A stretch of 64,000 bases of DNA. It comes from Mesaphorura yosii (Eukaryota > Arthropoda > Collembola > Poduromorpha > Tullbergiidae). The DNA lies in NCBI GenBank assembly GCA_009869945.1, contig WIXG01000006.1:558001-622000 (forward strand), in the 5' to 3' direction. This document shows positions 35,001 through 45,174 of the stretch, one piece after another. Within the stretch, counting starts at the first letter, position 1; each line of letters starts with the position of its first letter. A program made the position numbers and the translations under genes. The notes beneath the pieces were generated by a model. That model saw nothing but the letters and a program-made list of their open reading frames with translations, searched no databases and had not been told where the DNA came from.

Positions 35001-37600
35001 CCAAGAGAGGCAGGATAGTGAGAAAGAAAGAGTAATTGCTGGTGCATGAATTTGAAGAGCAAACGGCAGCAAATTCAAAGATTTGTCTGTGGGTCTAGTC
35101 ACTAGTTAAGTGCCGCACTCCCGCTGAACGCCAAGCCGTGCTGATTTGTTCAGAGTCAAGGCAGCGAGACGAGGAAGTGGATTTCATGTCTTCCCATTCA
35201 CACTTTGCTTCTCCTTCCCTTTACCGTGCTTGCCCGAGCGGTGCTGCGAAATGCATTCATCATGTACGCCGAAGTTCTCAGTTGTCCATTTCGGGATGTT
35301 GGCTGGCGGCGAAGAAAAATAAAATATTTGCTAATCTCGAGCAGGGCAAGTGAGGCGTGGTGCAAGTCGCGCCACGTTTCGTTCAACTGAAACTGACGTC
35401 AAAGACAGCACGGGCCAGGCCAAGTCTTCATGTACGATAAAACAGAGTCACGAATTTATAGAATTGGCGTGTTTGCGAGCGTGACAGAGAACAACAGCCA
35501 TTAAGTCTTCCATTACAGACTTTCCTCTCAGAGTTTGGTTCATGATTAAACTTCTCTCGCAACTTTTCTAATTGAGTATGCAAAGACTTCGTTCTGCACA
35601 TTGTATCCTCGTTCGTGCGTCTGATACGGACCCTGAAACCGAAACGATCAGGAGCAGCGGAATCAAGTACGTGCGGGGCACCGATCCCGGTTCCGGTCTC
35701 ACATTCTCATCCAATAACAATTTTTAGTTACCGGTAACTTTTTCTCAAAGTAAATGGCATGCCGATATATTTTAAAACACTTTCGGGAGAAAGTCGCCAA
35801 AAGTTACGCAATCAAAATTAGAGTTAAAAGTGTAATAAACTATTTTTCATTTGCTCGTTATTTGTCTCCGTTTACTCAACCCGGGTCACAGTGCCAACCA
35901 GCCACCGGAGCCACTCATTCAGTTCTTTCATCATCGCAAATTCCGGCACGCAGTCCGGCGACTCGTGCTTGTCTACTACATTTCACGTTCCACTTTAATT
36001 TCCATTTGCTCGTACTCAAATTTGTAAAGTTTCGCCGGTCCTCTGTAAAAATAAATTAAACGTCAACAGACCATCTTGCACTTTCTTCGGCATGGCGGGC
36101 TTTAATTCAAAGACGTGAGTTTCACCCGCATGGAAATTCGGGCGTATTCTACGGAGATAACAATGACAAACGATGAAAACCGACCGAGAGCGAGCTCTGA
36201 ATTGCATTGCACTTGAGGAAACGGTTCTTTCGCGTCGTGCGTTTGGTCATGCTAGCCGGAGTCTAACATTTATTCAACGTGACACGCGTAAGTTATGGCA
36301 TTAGGCGCAGTGACAGCAGAATGAATGGCTTTATGATGATGACGGGGCTACACGATAGCGGACATATGTAAAAGTTCAACAGCTTTGAACTCTGTCGAAA
36401 GACGAATGCGAGCGGACGAGCTCAGGCTCCGCGCTGAAATTGTTTATCTTTTGTATTTACTGGTAAGCGGATGAGCTCTAATCTGTTTCCCATGAGAAAA
36501 AGCATTCGTTTCTATTAAACAACTGCTACCAGTGTGGCCGGCAGGTTTACGGCGTACTGCTAGAGAAAACAATGCTGAAATCCGAACCGTGCGACCGTTG
36601 AACAAGAGTAGATTGATTCGGTGGCAAAAATAGCATCAGGCATTTAATCGAGCAAAGTGTGGGCGAATTTTGAACACAGATCAATGAGAAATTTAGCAAA
36701 AACACGTCGAAAATCGTATAGCCTGAGAAATGCCTGAAAATTATTGAATGAATGCCGTGACTTCTTTATACGAAGGCGAGTTAGCTAATAGTGCCTGGCA
36801 GAGGCAATAAAATGTCTTGTCGTTTGTATTCAAACGATATTGGATTACAGGACCCTCGGCACATCGCTACAGAAAATGTAGTGCTAGAATCAGGGTATAA
36901 AATTATAGAAAATTAGTTATGAAAGAGATTGTGAAAATTTGAGACTCGTAAATTGGAATTTATCTGCCTTTCCTCTCACGACATAAAACTAAACTACCTT
37001 GCCATGGCCGTTGCATTCTACCGTTGTGCAGCTCACGTAAACATGAACGAAGGTGGAGAGAGTAAAAAGTTAAAAGCAAAGGAACATTTACTCCTGCTGC
37101 TATTCACTTTGCTTATTACATTCATTTATACGTGCAGGTCTCGTGTACACAAAGTTGGCGAGTCACGTCGTGTAATAGCTTGATGGCTTATGAAATGAGA
37201 TTTTATAGAAATGACATCGGACGAAGTGCACGAGAAGGAGACATCACATTCGGCAATAGAATTATTATTAATATTAACAGTTGATATTGCAGCCTCGCAG
37301 TATATGTATTAGTTTATCACAAAACACAGCGAGCTCATTACGAAATCAATCACTCTGACTCTCTCGGGGCGGGTGTCTTATCGCAGAACACGAACTGAAG
37401 AGCGCGTCGAATGTCACATCACTTTTACGCTTGCATTTTATAGTGGGTATAAACTTTTGACGACACATAAAATTGTCTTACGACAATTTTAATTAAGACT
37501 TACCTATGCGAATCACTGCGGGAAGAGGTAACACACTTTCAATGCTCCAACATAAAAAGAGTATGAAATGAAGTCGCATTGTGTCCTCCACATTTGACAT
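16903..37600 (-). CDS. Grik: Kainate-type ionotropic glutamate receptor subunit (18 exons, about 915 aa)
   Basis: Minus-strand exons in transcript order: 37600-37504, 30244-30083, 27547-27272, 26457-26252, 26183-26130, 25072-24923, 24015-23863, 23267-23064, 22660-22457, 22046-22003, 21433-21373, 21176-21101, 20137-19956, 19670-19577, 19505-19402, 18480-18258, 17785-17523 and 17097-16903. All phases agree and the total is 916 codons. Order: signal peptide; amino-terminal domain (about 30-420); S1 with EKPYVM and REKVIDF; M1; pore loop M2; M3 with [10 protein letters not shown]2; M4 (about 820-839); a 76-residue cytoplasmic tail. Glutamate-contact residues are R517, S683-T684 and E731; the usual proline before R517 is serine. 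This is a ligand-gated cation channel subunit of synaptic membranes. Oddities: arginine at the Q/R site, a GG donor after 22003, and alternative 3' ends. The start may instead be the in-frame Met at 37579. Family very secure; orthology to one named insect subunit not claimed. Confidence 0.96.
17174..17179 (-). terminator. Intronic poly(A) signal for a short receptor isoform
   Basis: AATAAA on the minus strand lies inside the last receptor intron, about 330 nt after the read-through stop at 17508-17510. It could end a transcript in which exon 17 is not spliced and the protein ends VGFQ after LKK. Confidence 0.4.
17508..17785 (-). CDS. Grik: Receptor exon 17 with read-through end (M4)
   Basis: Encodes the end of S2 from [16 protein letters not shown], the KWW motif, and transmembrane helix M4. 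Unspliced, it runs to TGA at 17508-17510 and gives an 855-residue protein with almost no cytoplasmic tail. Spliced at 17523 it continues into the tail exon. Both ends are open in the genome. The spliced form is favoured by tail similarity. Confidence 0.85.
17786..19401 (-). other. Two receptor introns around exon 16
   Basis: Introns 17786-18257 and 18481-19401 flank the exon for MWRYMESRP through YGIAMPK (18258-18480). Both have GT..AG ends. No other feature was recognised in them. Confidence 0.7.
19956..20137 (-). CDS. Grik: Receptor exon 13: M1 and pore loop M2 with arginine at the Q/R site
   Basis: This exon encodes the rest of M1 and the re-entrant pore loop, ending [20 protein letters not shown] before a GTATAG donor. 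Aligned to the canonical kainate loop ending M-Q-Q-G-S-E-L-M-P-K, the first glutamine of the pair is replaced by Arg615, codon CGC, at plus-strand 19980-19982. In mammals, arginine at this site arises by A-to-I editing and lowers calcium permeability and polyamine block. Here it is fixed in the DNA. The rest of the selectivity region is intact. Confidence 0.93.
20138..21100 (-). other. Receptor intron 12
   Basis: A 963-bp GT..AG intron that splits the M1 helix in phase 1. Nothing else was recognised inside it. Confidence 0.7.
21434..22002 (-). other. Receptor intron 10 (GG..AG)
   Basis: This 569-bp intron starts GG rather than GT and ends in a normal TTTTAG. No canonical donor nearby keeps the frame and Arg517. 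Confidence 0.6.
22003..22046 (-). CDS. Grik: Receptor exon 10 micro-exon with non-canonical donor
   Basis: A 44-nt exon encoding [14 protein letters not shown] plus the first two bases of the codon for Arg517, which binds the ligand alpha-carboxylate in this family. The acceptor is TTATTGCAG. The expected donor position reads GGATAT instead of GT. The next exon begins at 21433 behind TTTTAG and supplies the last base of that codon, giving REKVIDF. The word AGGG occurs at both junctions, so the exact breakpoint is ambiguous by a few bases. Confidence 0.8.
22047..26129 (-). other. Receptor introns 5-9 between amino-terminal-domain and S1 exons
   Basis: Introns 22047-22456, 22661-23063, 23268-23862, 24016-24922 and 25073-26129 all have GT..AG ends and separate phase-0 exons. 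Exon 8 (23064-23267) has no methionine and is easy to miss. It carries [10 protein letters not shown], the usual motif near the end of the amino-terminal domain, and then [10 protein letters not shown], the start of S1. No other features were recognised in these introns. Confidence 0.75.
26458..30082 (-). other. Receptor introns 2 and 3
   Basis: Introns 26458-27271 and 27548-30082 flank exon 3 (27272-27547), which encodes amino-terminal-domain sequence from [13 protein letters not shown] to ALLYEEYD. Both introns end in standard splice signals. Short open frames inside them look random. Confidence 0.7.
30083..30244 (-). CDS. Grik: Receptor exon 2: start of the amino-terminal domain
   Basis: Encodes [20 protein letters not shown] and onward, matching the conserved opening of kainate receptor amino-terminal domains (a G-G-I-F motif, then a helix with A-F-x-Y-A). 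It joins the signal-peptide exon in phase 1 across a 7.3 kb intron. Donor GTAAGT, acceptor TTATTCAG. Confidence 0.92.
35726..35739. promoter_or_regulatory. Palindromic ACCGGT site, possible CP2/Grainyhead-type element
   Basis: AGTTACCGGTAACT is a perfect 14-bp palindrome centred on ACCGGT. It lies about 40 bp from CCCGGTTCCGGTC at about 35687-35699. Grainyhead/CP2 factors bind sites related to AACCGGTT. The match is partial, so this is a suggestion only. Confidence 0.25.
37469..37490. repeat. Perfect 9-bp inverted repeat beside the first receptor donor
   Basis: AAAATTGTC (37469-37477) and GACAATTTT (37482-37490) are perfect complements around a four-base loop. The hairpin ends 13 bp from the last base of exon 1 and could fold near the 5' splice site in the pre-mRNA. 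Confidence 0.45.
37504..37600 (-). CDS. Grik: Receptor exon 1: signal peptide
   Basis: Encodes [18 protein letters not shown] and on to PAVIRI before a GTAAGT donor at 37503. The stretch LHFILFLCW is a typical signal-peptide core, and AVIRIG then GGIF is the normal start of a mature kainate receptor. A second in-frame methionine at 37579 has A at -3 and gives a tighter signal peptide, so the start could be seven residues further in. Confidence 0.85.
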
Positions 37601-40600
37601 CACACGCAGGCACGCACGCACCCTCGTCAACACGCAAAGGGATAACCTGAATTAGCGAATTAGCAACTCTGTGCGAAGGGTCACAATTTGTCAACTTTTC
37701 TTGAGATAATCACAGAACGTGAAAAATGAAGAGGCATCACACACCGGGCCGATTATGTTCGAATCAGTCATGCAAGAGCACGAGTCTAGCGTGTTCACGG
37801 CGTCAGCGTCTGAGCCGTGAGCGACTTTCGTTTTGAGGGATGAAGTTTTCTGAGTTCCGGCACGGAACACCACACACGGTTGACTGTTGCCTGACCTCTT
37901 CCCGCTTCCTGTATGGGGTACTTTCTCCTGCTGTCGTGAACGATGTTGTCTGTGCCAAACCAAGCCGCGATGTGATTCTGGTGATTCGAGTCTCACTTTC
38001 TGTTCAGACGCTCGCTCTGGCTTGGCTTTCATTTTGGCTGAACCTCTTCATTGGAATTCTGTCTCACCCGCTCTGTCTGTGAATGCCGCGCCACGCTCTG
38101 CCTATAGTTTCATATAGTATATTTGTGTGTACGGGTTTGCAATATGCGCTGTCCCTACACTACACTTGCGTTCTTCGTTATTAACTTTCCATCTTCGCTT
38201 TGCTTATGTTGTTGCAAGCAAAGCATCTGAGGTGGGTCAACCTCGCCAGTTCTTTCCCATGACATTGCTGAAATTGCACATACACGCATTAAACTGCGTA
38301 CTTCGCTTATTAATCTCCGTAATCCAGTTAATTGTACACATTAACTGGCAGAAGAAACGCTTTGACGTGAGATTCTTCTGTTTATAGCCGGTTTCTGGCA
38401 TTCGGGCTTAAGATTTGGCGTTCTGGCTTGGCGTCAGGCGACCCATCAGCTGTCAAGAAGAGTTGCACAGATGTCGGAAACATGGAAGTATTGCCAGGAA
38501 TGACTTAATCAGCTTTCCTGTTAAAAGTTAAATATATGGCTGCTTTCCTTTGTGTTTATTCCGCTTTGTTCTCATTTTTGTGTGGACTCAGCAAAAAGCT
38601 TAACTTAACTGCAGCTGCGGGTGGAAAGGAAAAAGACTGCTCGAGAGCCTGCTGCTGGAGAGGCACCGCTAAAAGCAATGATCCAATATAACGAGTGCAA
38701 TTTATACAACAACAAATTCTGGCTTGTTCAATGGCACACGGCCAGAATCAATGCTTATAAAAACTTACTCATTTGTCTATTGCATTTTTCGTTGTGCTAG
38801 TACTCGCTCATATTTCGGATTTCGTTTCAAGAGCGTACGCGCTGGTTTATGGACCAGCTTTATCATCTCGTGTTTTGACCAACCGAAGTAAAACTGGTTG
38901 CGTGGTTCAAATGTCGGAACCGAAGAACTGGACGCAAGTTATGCAGAACGGCCACGCTTAAGGATAACGGAATTATAATCTTATGCGCTTCCCCTGGCGC
39001 ATATTCCAGAAAGGCTACAAGAATGGGCAAATTACTTAAATTGAGTAGCCCATAATATGAAGATCATCATTTTGTAGAAGCCAAGATTTTTAATACCACA
39101 GCCTTGATTGCGACTGTAAATGAAGCAATTGCCTTCACTCGCGAGGTGAGATTGTATGGCAATGTAGCATTCATTTAATCTTGTGAGAGTGTAGAAACAG
39201 AACGAGAATAAGCTAAGAGTCGGTCAGGCCAGTCTAAAGTAATTAAACATGAGTGCAAGTTGGTTGAATAAAGCGGATCAATTGAGCTTTCACTCTCGCA
39301 TACACACTTGGAAGTGATTAAGTCGCATGTACTTTCACTTATTGTAAATTAATTACATTTTGTCTTGCTTTCAGATTCAGCTCTTCTGATCTTACGTGCT
39401 TTTCATCAAAAGTCTAATTCCATATCCATATTGAGAACTATTCAAGCTGGAGACATGAGTGCATTTAAGCTCCAAATCTTATTACGCTCCTCATTCGTTT
39501 CCTGATGGAAATACGAGCGATGCAATGACTTGTCATATTCGTACGCATTCAGTCAAAAGTGAAAATCGCATGAGTGTACATTACATCAGGCTGGCAAAGC
39601 ACAGCTTGTGCACAAGACACACACTTCAAATTAATATCATCTTTGGGTAATTTTCTGGAATATTAAATTTCAGAGAAGGAGAGGCAAGAAAAGTTGAAAT
39701 TGGTTTTCCAGAGACGGGATTCATCAGCAGCAGCGGACTCGGGTTTGCTTCCTCTGACTTAATGACGTTTGTGGAATATGCATAGAGTTGGATGGGGTTT
39801 GATGGTAATGATGATGAGTTGAGGTATTCCGAATTACGGGGCTTAGAAAAATGTGTGATGCGGATTAAGTTCAAATGCCGTCTTAATGTGAGCCTATTAG
39901 GCCCAATCTGCCTAGGTCTGACTACCAGAGTCAACAAACAATGCCTGGCAACTGGGAATCATTCATTGTCACTTGCGGCGTGAATGATGGGAGAAATTCG
40001 CCAAGTCTTTGAACTCGATTTGTGACCTCGCAATGTTGATTGTGCGAGAAAAGTAGGGCGGCAATTGAACCGGCATTCCTGCACGAATTTCATCTTTCGT
40101 CATAATATTGCCGTCGTTGTTGTCCACGGGCCAGCAGTAGTCTGGCTCTTCACGTAAGCTATTCTGGCTAGGTCCAGGAGCGTGGCACAATGAAATGCAG
40201 TGCGTATTAAATGGGTTGAATGAAGTCGTTCGATGCAAGATGGCATTCCTTCTTCACATTTTTGTTTGTCAATGCCTTCTGAGGTTGTGATGTATGGAAT
40301 CTTGGTTGGATGCCATGCGAGACGATGGATGGGGCAACTGAACATGATATGTGCACTGACGTTAAATTTTTTCGTTTTAAACGGAGGAGAAACTTGAAAG
40401 CTGTCCCGTGCCCCGTGCCATTAAGGAGATGAACTTTCTCCATTGATTTTCCATCTCGCAAAGATCAAAATAACTTTGTCAATAATGTTCAGATGAAAAT
40501 AAAAACCGGGAAAGAATTTCGTCAGTCTGCTATTTGAATACCAAGTCCAGGCCGACTTCAGTTCTGGATTCGACCTCGAGTCGTGCCGCGAGTTCACTCG

Positions 40601-43600
40601 GCCGTCATGAATGCGATTCGTTGCTCCGAAGCATGTTTTACTGCAGTCGTGGTGCTTGGTGTTCGCTTTCTCCCTGGCGCCTATAATAGCCGCGATTTTG
40701 AACCGCTTATTTGTTGAGGGAAGTCAAGAAGTTGAGACAGAATCAACAAGAAAGTAAATAATGTCGTAGTAATAGGAGGTACGGGAGAAGAACGGGAACA
40801 AGAACATGATCTTTTGACACGTCATCAAATCCCTCGAGCTTTACTTTGTGCTTTACACCGAAGACGGCGACGAGACGAGGCGAAGCAACTGCATGCCCGC
40901 AAGAGCCAGTCACTTTCTTGTCATAAGAAGCAGCAAACTTTAATCCTCATAATGTGAACTTGAAAGATCCCTGCATCGTTTCCATTATGCCCGTCTCATG
41001 TTTTTTCAATTCACTTTCTCTCGAGTGAACCACACCGCTTTCTTTCACGACGCTCGTTCGCATACTTGAATAATATTAAAAGATTTAATAATCCGTTCTA
41101 CTTGTTTCTCAAATCCGTGCGCGAGCCATTACACCAAAGCACTGCCATGAGCAAGATCATAAAAATAAGGTAGTCGACCTCATCCAACACGAATGGATCT
41201 CTTTCTGATGCTCCACATTGCCCTTTAATCTGCAGGTTGCGATTGAACTGACGGCAGCTCACTGACTTTCGCAAATGTGGAAGACGAGAGCTGGGACGTT
41301 GCTCAAATTGCGGGGCAAAGGAGAAAGAATTATCTCTTTGCCATCTTTACATCATACCTTGTAAAATTATACATTAAGTACTTGCTGAGAACAGCGAAAA
41401 CTACCGTGCCTTAGAATGAGATGGCAATCACCGCACCGCACAGCATACAGCCAAAGCGGAAGAGCAGGTCCTCGCTCCACATTCGGCATCCCATTACACT
41501 CTGAATTGTCTGCGACAGATTTTTATCTTTAGCTAGCAGAGAGCAACTTTGTGTTCTAAAATTGCCAATTGTGAATGTGACATGTCATCGTCTCTTCCTC
41601 AACGGCAGCAATAAGCGCATTACACAAACAGATGAACAAGCGAAAGGAGCACGGCACCGACACACTGTCAACAAGAGAAAGTTTTGCTCTACTCCATTTT
41701 TCGCTTGCAAGCAAGCCGATCGAGTCGTTTCACTGTACCTGGCACTCTGATACTGATGCTGATGCAGTTTGGAGGGAATGAGTGCGACTGACACTGCGTT
41801 CCTTCTTGCCTAATTTATTTATGTATGTCAGCACTCGACGCTAATTTTCGAGATTGCTGCTAAACTCAATTCCTGAAAGTGAAGCCAAGTGCAGATTGTC
41901 TTCACTGGAAGACGGCACAACTCATCTTCTGATGGCAATCCACAATTTCAAGACGGGTATGAAAATGCTTCTTGACAATTTCAAGTGCGGCTTACTTTGT
42001 CAAGCCCAGGCGTCTCAAATTTTCTTCGTTGATAGTACAAGAAAAGCTTGCAATAGTAGAGATAGCACTGGCGGAGTTTAGACGAGACGGTGGCCAAATC
42101 TCAAAATGTGAGCGGAGAAAGCAATAGCTCATTTAAACACGCCTGCCTGGTTGTTGTTGTCTTTTGAGAGCGCGCCGTCTTCAGCCTAAAGAAAACGAAG
42201 AACTCGAGCCGTAATGAAATTTTCTACTCGGCTTTGATATTTAAATTGCAGGCAGCCAACTTTTTTTTCCATTTCTTACACTCACAGTCCTCCATTCATG
42301 GACTGATTTGCACCGGTATGAATATTCCAGACAGCGCAGTGGGGCATTGACTTATTCAACGAGAGTTGGACAAGATTTTCTACGTACACTAAGAGCGCAT
42401 TCAGCTTGTGTCGTGTCGTGGAGCACGAATTCTCAAAGGCCTATTTCCAAAATATTTCACAGCGTGTCATGTCTCAATTTGTCTTGTGATGTAACGTGTA
42501 AGACGAATGTGCTGTGCACAATTTGGATGGACAAAAGCAGAACACGACTTGGATAAGTTGACTTTCACCGGGCAAGTGGTCTCTCGCGAAGCTTTCCGAC
42601 CTCGCAGACACTTCAGTGGCCTCCCCCGGGATTTGTGCAAAATTCTTATATGCACTTCATGTCCATCTCAATCAGCAAATAAAAGAGGAATGCACGGGCG
42701 AGTAAGTTTTACAATTCAGTTTAGAGATAAGACGTGCACTCACGACTTCCGTTTGACAATTCGGAACATTGTATCATATCATGTATTCCGAGTACGCTAC
42801 TTCATGGAATTTATGTGCATGAACTCGGTACGAGTGACCGACTAAATCATATTACATGGGAAGTGTCGCAATAAAACTAAATACCCGTCTTTTATTTTTA
42901 TTTCCTAGTATTATGCCGGGCCTGCACTTTGCGGCAGCCGATCCGGTAAATTGCTTCTTGCTCCCTGACGCTGCAACGCTTCGGAAGTGCTTTTAAGAGT
43001 GAAGGCTGATTACTAATTGAAAAATGCACTAAAGCGCACTCCGCTCAGGCCAGAAATCGAATTAACTCCATTTTGCATGCTGTGACTGTTTTCGTAGTTA
43101 AAAAGGAAAGCGAGTTGGTAGTGAAGTGACAGCGTTGCATGAAGTTAATAAAAAATTTCTCCCAATAAAACTGTGCTCTACTTTGTCTAGCATAAAAATA
43201 TTATGTTCTATGAACCAAATCATTGCACATTGAGCTATGGCGACACTCGAACCGAGAAACCTTGGGCTTGGGCGCAGGTTGACGGATCTCGGTCAGATAA
43301 AAGAGGCTTAAATTCGGCATATGAAAAATAGATGGGAAAAGTGTTCACGGCAACGAGTTCGTGAACGGAATTACAGAGTTCGTTTCCATCGTGCGCTGTA
43401 AGTAAGGAGAATTCTGACTTGTAGTTGGCGCTGCGTCCCCTCCAACTAAAAGTCCTTCAGGGAAATAAGTCGACTCTTTCATTTTTCAGTTCCAGTCACG
43501 CTTTGCAAGGTCATTATGCCTCATTGTTGTTTCAATCTTATTTCGGTGGACATTCTCTGTTCGCAATCAGTGTCTGTGCCTCTCGTGTACTCAGCGATCA

Positions 43601-45174
43601 TTTGGAATTGGCTCGCAAATTCACACCCGAGTTGGAAACAAGCTCGTACTGCTATGTTGCAGGCGAGTGATGAATACGCCTGTCAAATTCAATGTTTCTC
43701 GCCACCTGAGTAAGGAGCACACGATAATTATGTGTTTGTGTCACAGCAGCGTGGGAATAAAAATAAATTATTTTGATGAAACCTTGAATTCTGCCCTGTT
43801 TTGAGGAAAAGCAATAAATAACCCCCGGCCAGAGCCATGTCTCCGGGCTGCTTGTGTTTGTCACTGCCAACTGCCAGCACGGCGCGTGTGCTGTGTAATG
43901 ACACGGTTCCTATGATATACAGCCTTTGCGTGTGAACTGGGCAAATTGATTGATCAATGAATGTCTTAACGGCAACGGTCTCGTTTGATCGTTTGCAGGA
44001 AACAATACTTGTTGGCTTCTGTTGTTGCTGGTGTGCGTCTTTTATCGGAGACGCACCGTCGCTACAAGTCATTACTCGGCCCAGAGATTCACTTACTTCC
44101 ATAATTCTCATCATCGTAACCTCATTCGCGACTTAGTTGACTTTTGGTTGTGGCCCAAAGTGAGTTTAGCAGGCTATTCTAGCATGGTAGGTCCACAAGA
44201 GAAAACGAACAACATTCTCGCCAGCCTTCCAAACTCGATCCGATCACCGTCCGTGTACTTTACATACTCAAGTCCGCCGAAACCCATTCATTATGTTGGC
44301 CTAGAAAGACAACAAAGAAAAGTTTATCGTAATAACATCAGCAGGTAAGCCACATTCCCGTCTTCATTACTTTATTAATTGCGTTTGTGTTCTCTCCTCC
44401 TCGACATTGTGTCCTCTGACTGCGATTCGCAATTTTACTTTTCGCGAGTGCCGAAAATGCGTATCTCGATTTGGTGTGTAAATAAATGGAAAAATGACAA
44501 CGACGGTTCTCATTCATTGCCCGTCCTTCATTCACATATGTCATTAGCGCGCTGCTCGCATTTGCGGAAGAGAGTACGAATTACGGGTGCGATGAATGAA
44601 TTCAGAGAACAATTGATGGAGGAAGTCAACCACTATTTCTATTGTGCAGACTAGAATTAAGGTTAATCGTTATGTGTGCAGACTGGCATATTTATGCCCG
44701 CACTGTTAGGAATTAGAGTTGTTTTGCGGATTCCTCTGGATTATTAAGTAGGAGGACTGACTCACGTAACTGCGATCGTGCAAGGCAAAGAACAAAAGAC
44801 ATCGAGTCACAGTTGTATAACTTTGAAATCAATAAGGAGACGTCAGACACGGGCATGGAAAGACTGGAAAAAAACTCGGAGCGTATTTCATGCATACAAA
44901 ATGCGAAATTGAGATAGGAAGAAAGCGATGCCTGGGAAGGAATTTCTGACTCGCAATATCGCACACGCTCGGCTCTCAAGTTGGTGCGTTTTGCATCAGG
45001 AAAGTGCAGACTGGAAGTCAATTCCGTGGTTTTAGCGTGTGTCATGTCGGTACGAATTAAATTGATCGATGGCCCATACATAATAATATAATATGCAGTT
45101 TCGGAAAGAAATCAGTCTCAGAATGTTGCTGAAACGAGATAATTTACCGTCCCTGTGCTAGTCGTGGCCGAGCC
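37601..45174. other. Divergent intergenic region between receptor and radial-spoke genes
   Basis: About 7.6 kb that must hold the promoters and 5' UTRs of both divergent genes. No gene could be supported. The most coding-like frame is on the minus strand at 39969-40238, where a possible acceptor precedes EEPDYCWPVDNNDGNIMTK. It has no recognised domain. Remaining open frames look random. Confidence 0.6.

Larger units (their letters stand above)
30245..37503 (-). other. First receptor intron (7.3 kb)
   Basis: Separates the signal-peptide exon from the rest of the receptor. It holds a 14-bp palindrome at 35726-35739, a hairpin at 37469-37490 beside the donor, and a 187-codon plus-strand open frame at 32970-33533 that I do not accept as a gene. 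Long first introns often hold enhancers; none is demonstrated here. Confidence 0.7.

Noticed and set aside
43728-44114. 128-codon minus-strand open frame in the divergent intergenic region
   Set aside because: No domain, no consistent splice structure, and composition like surrounding random frames.
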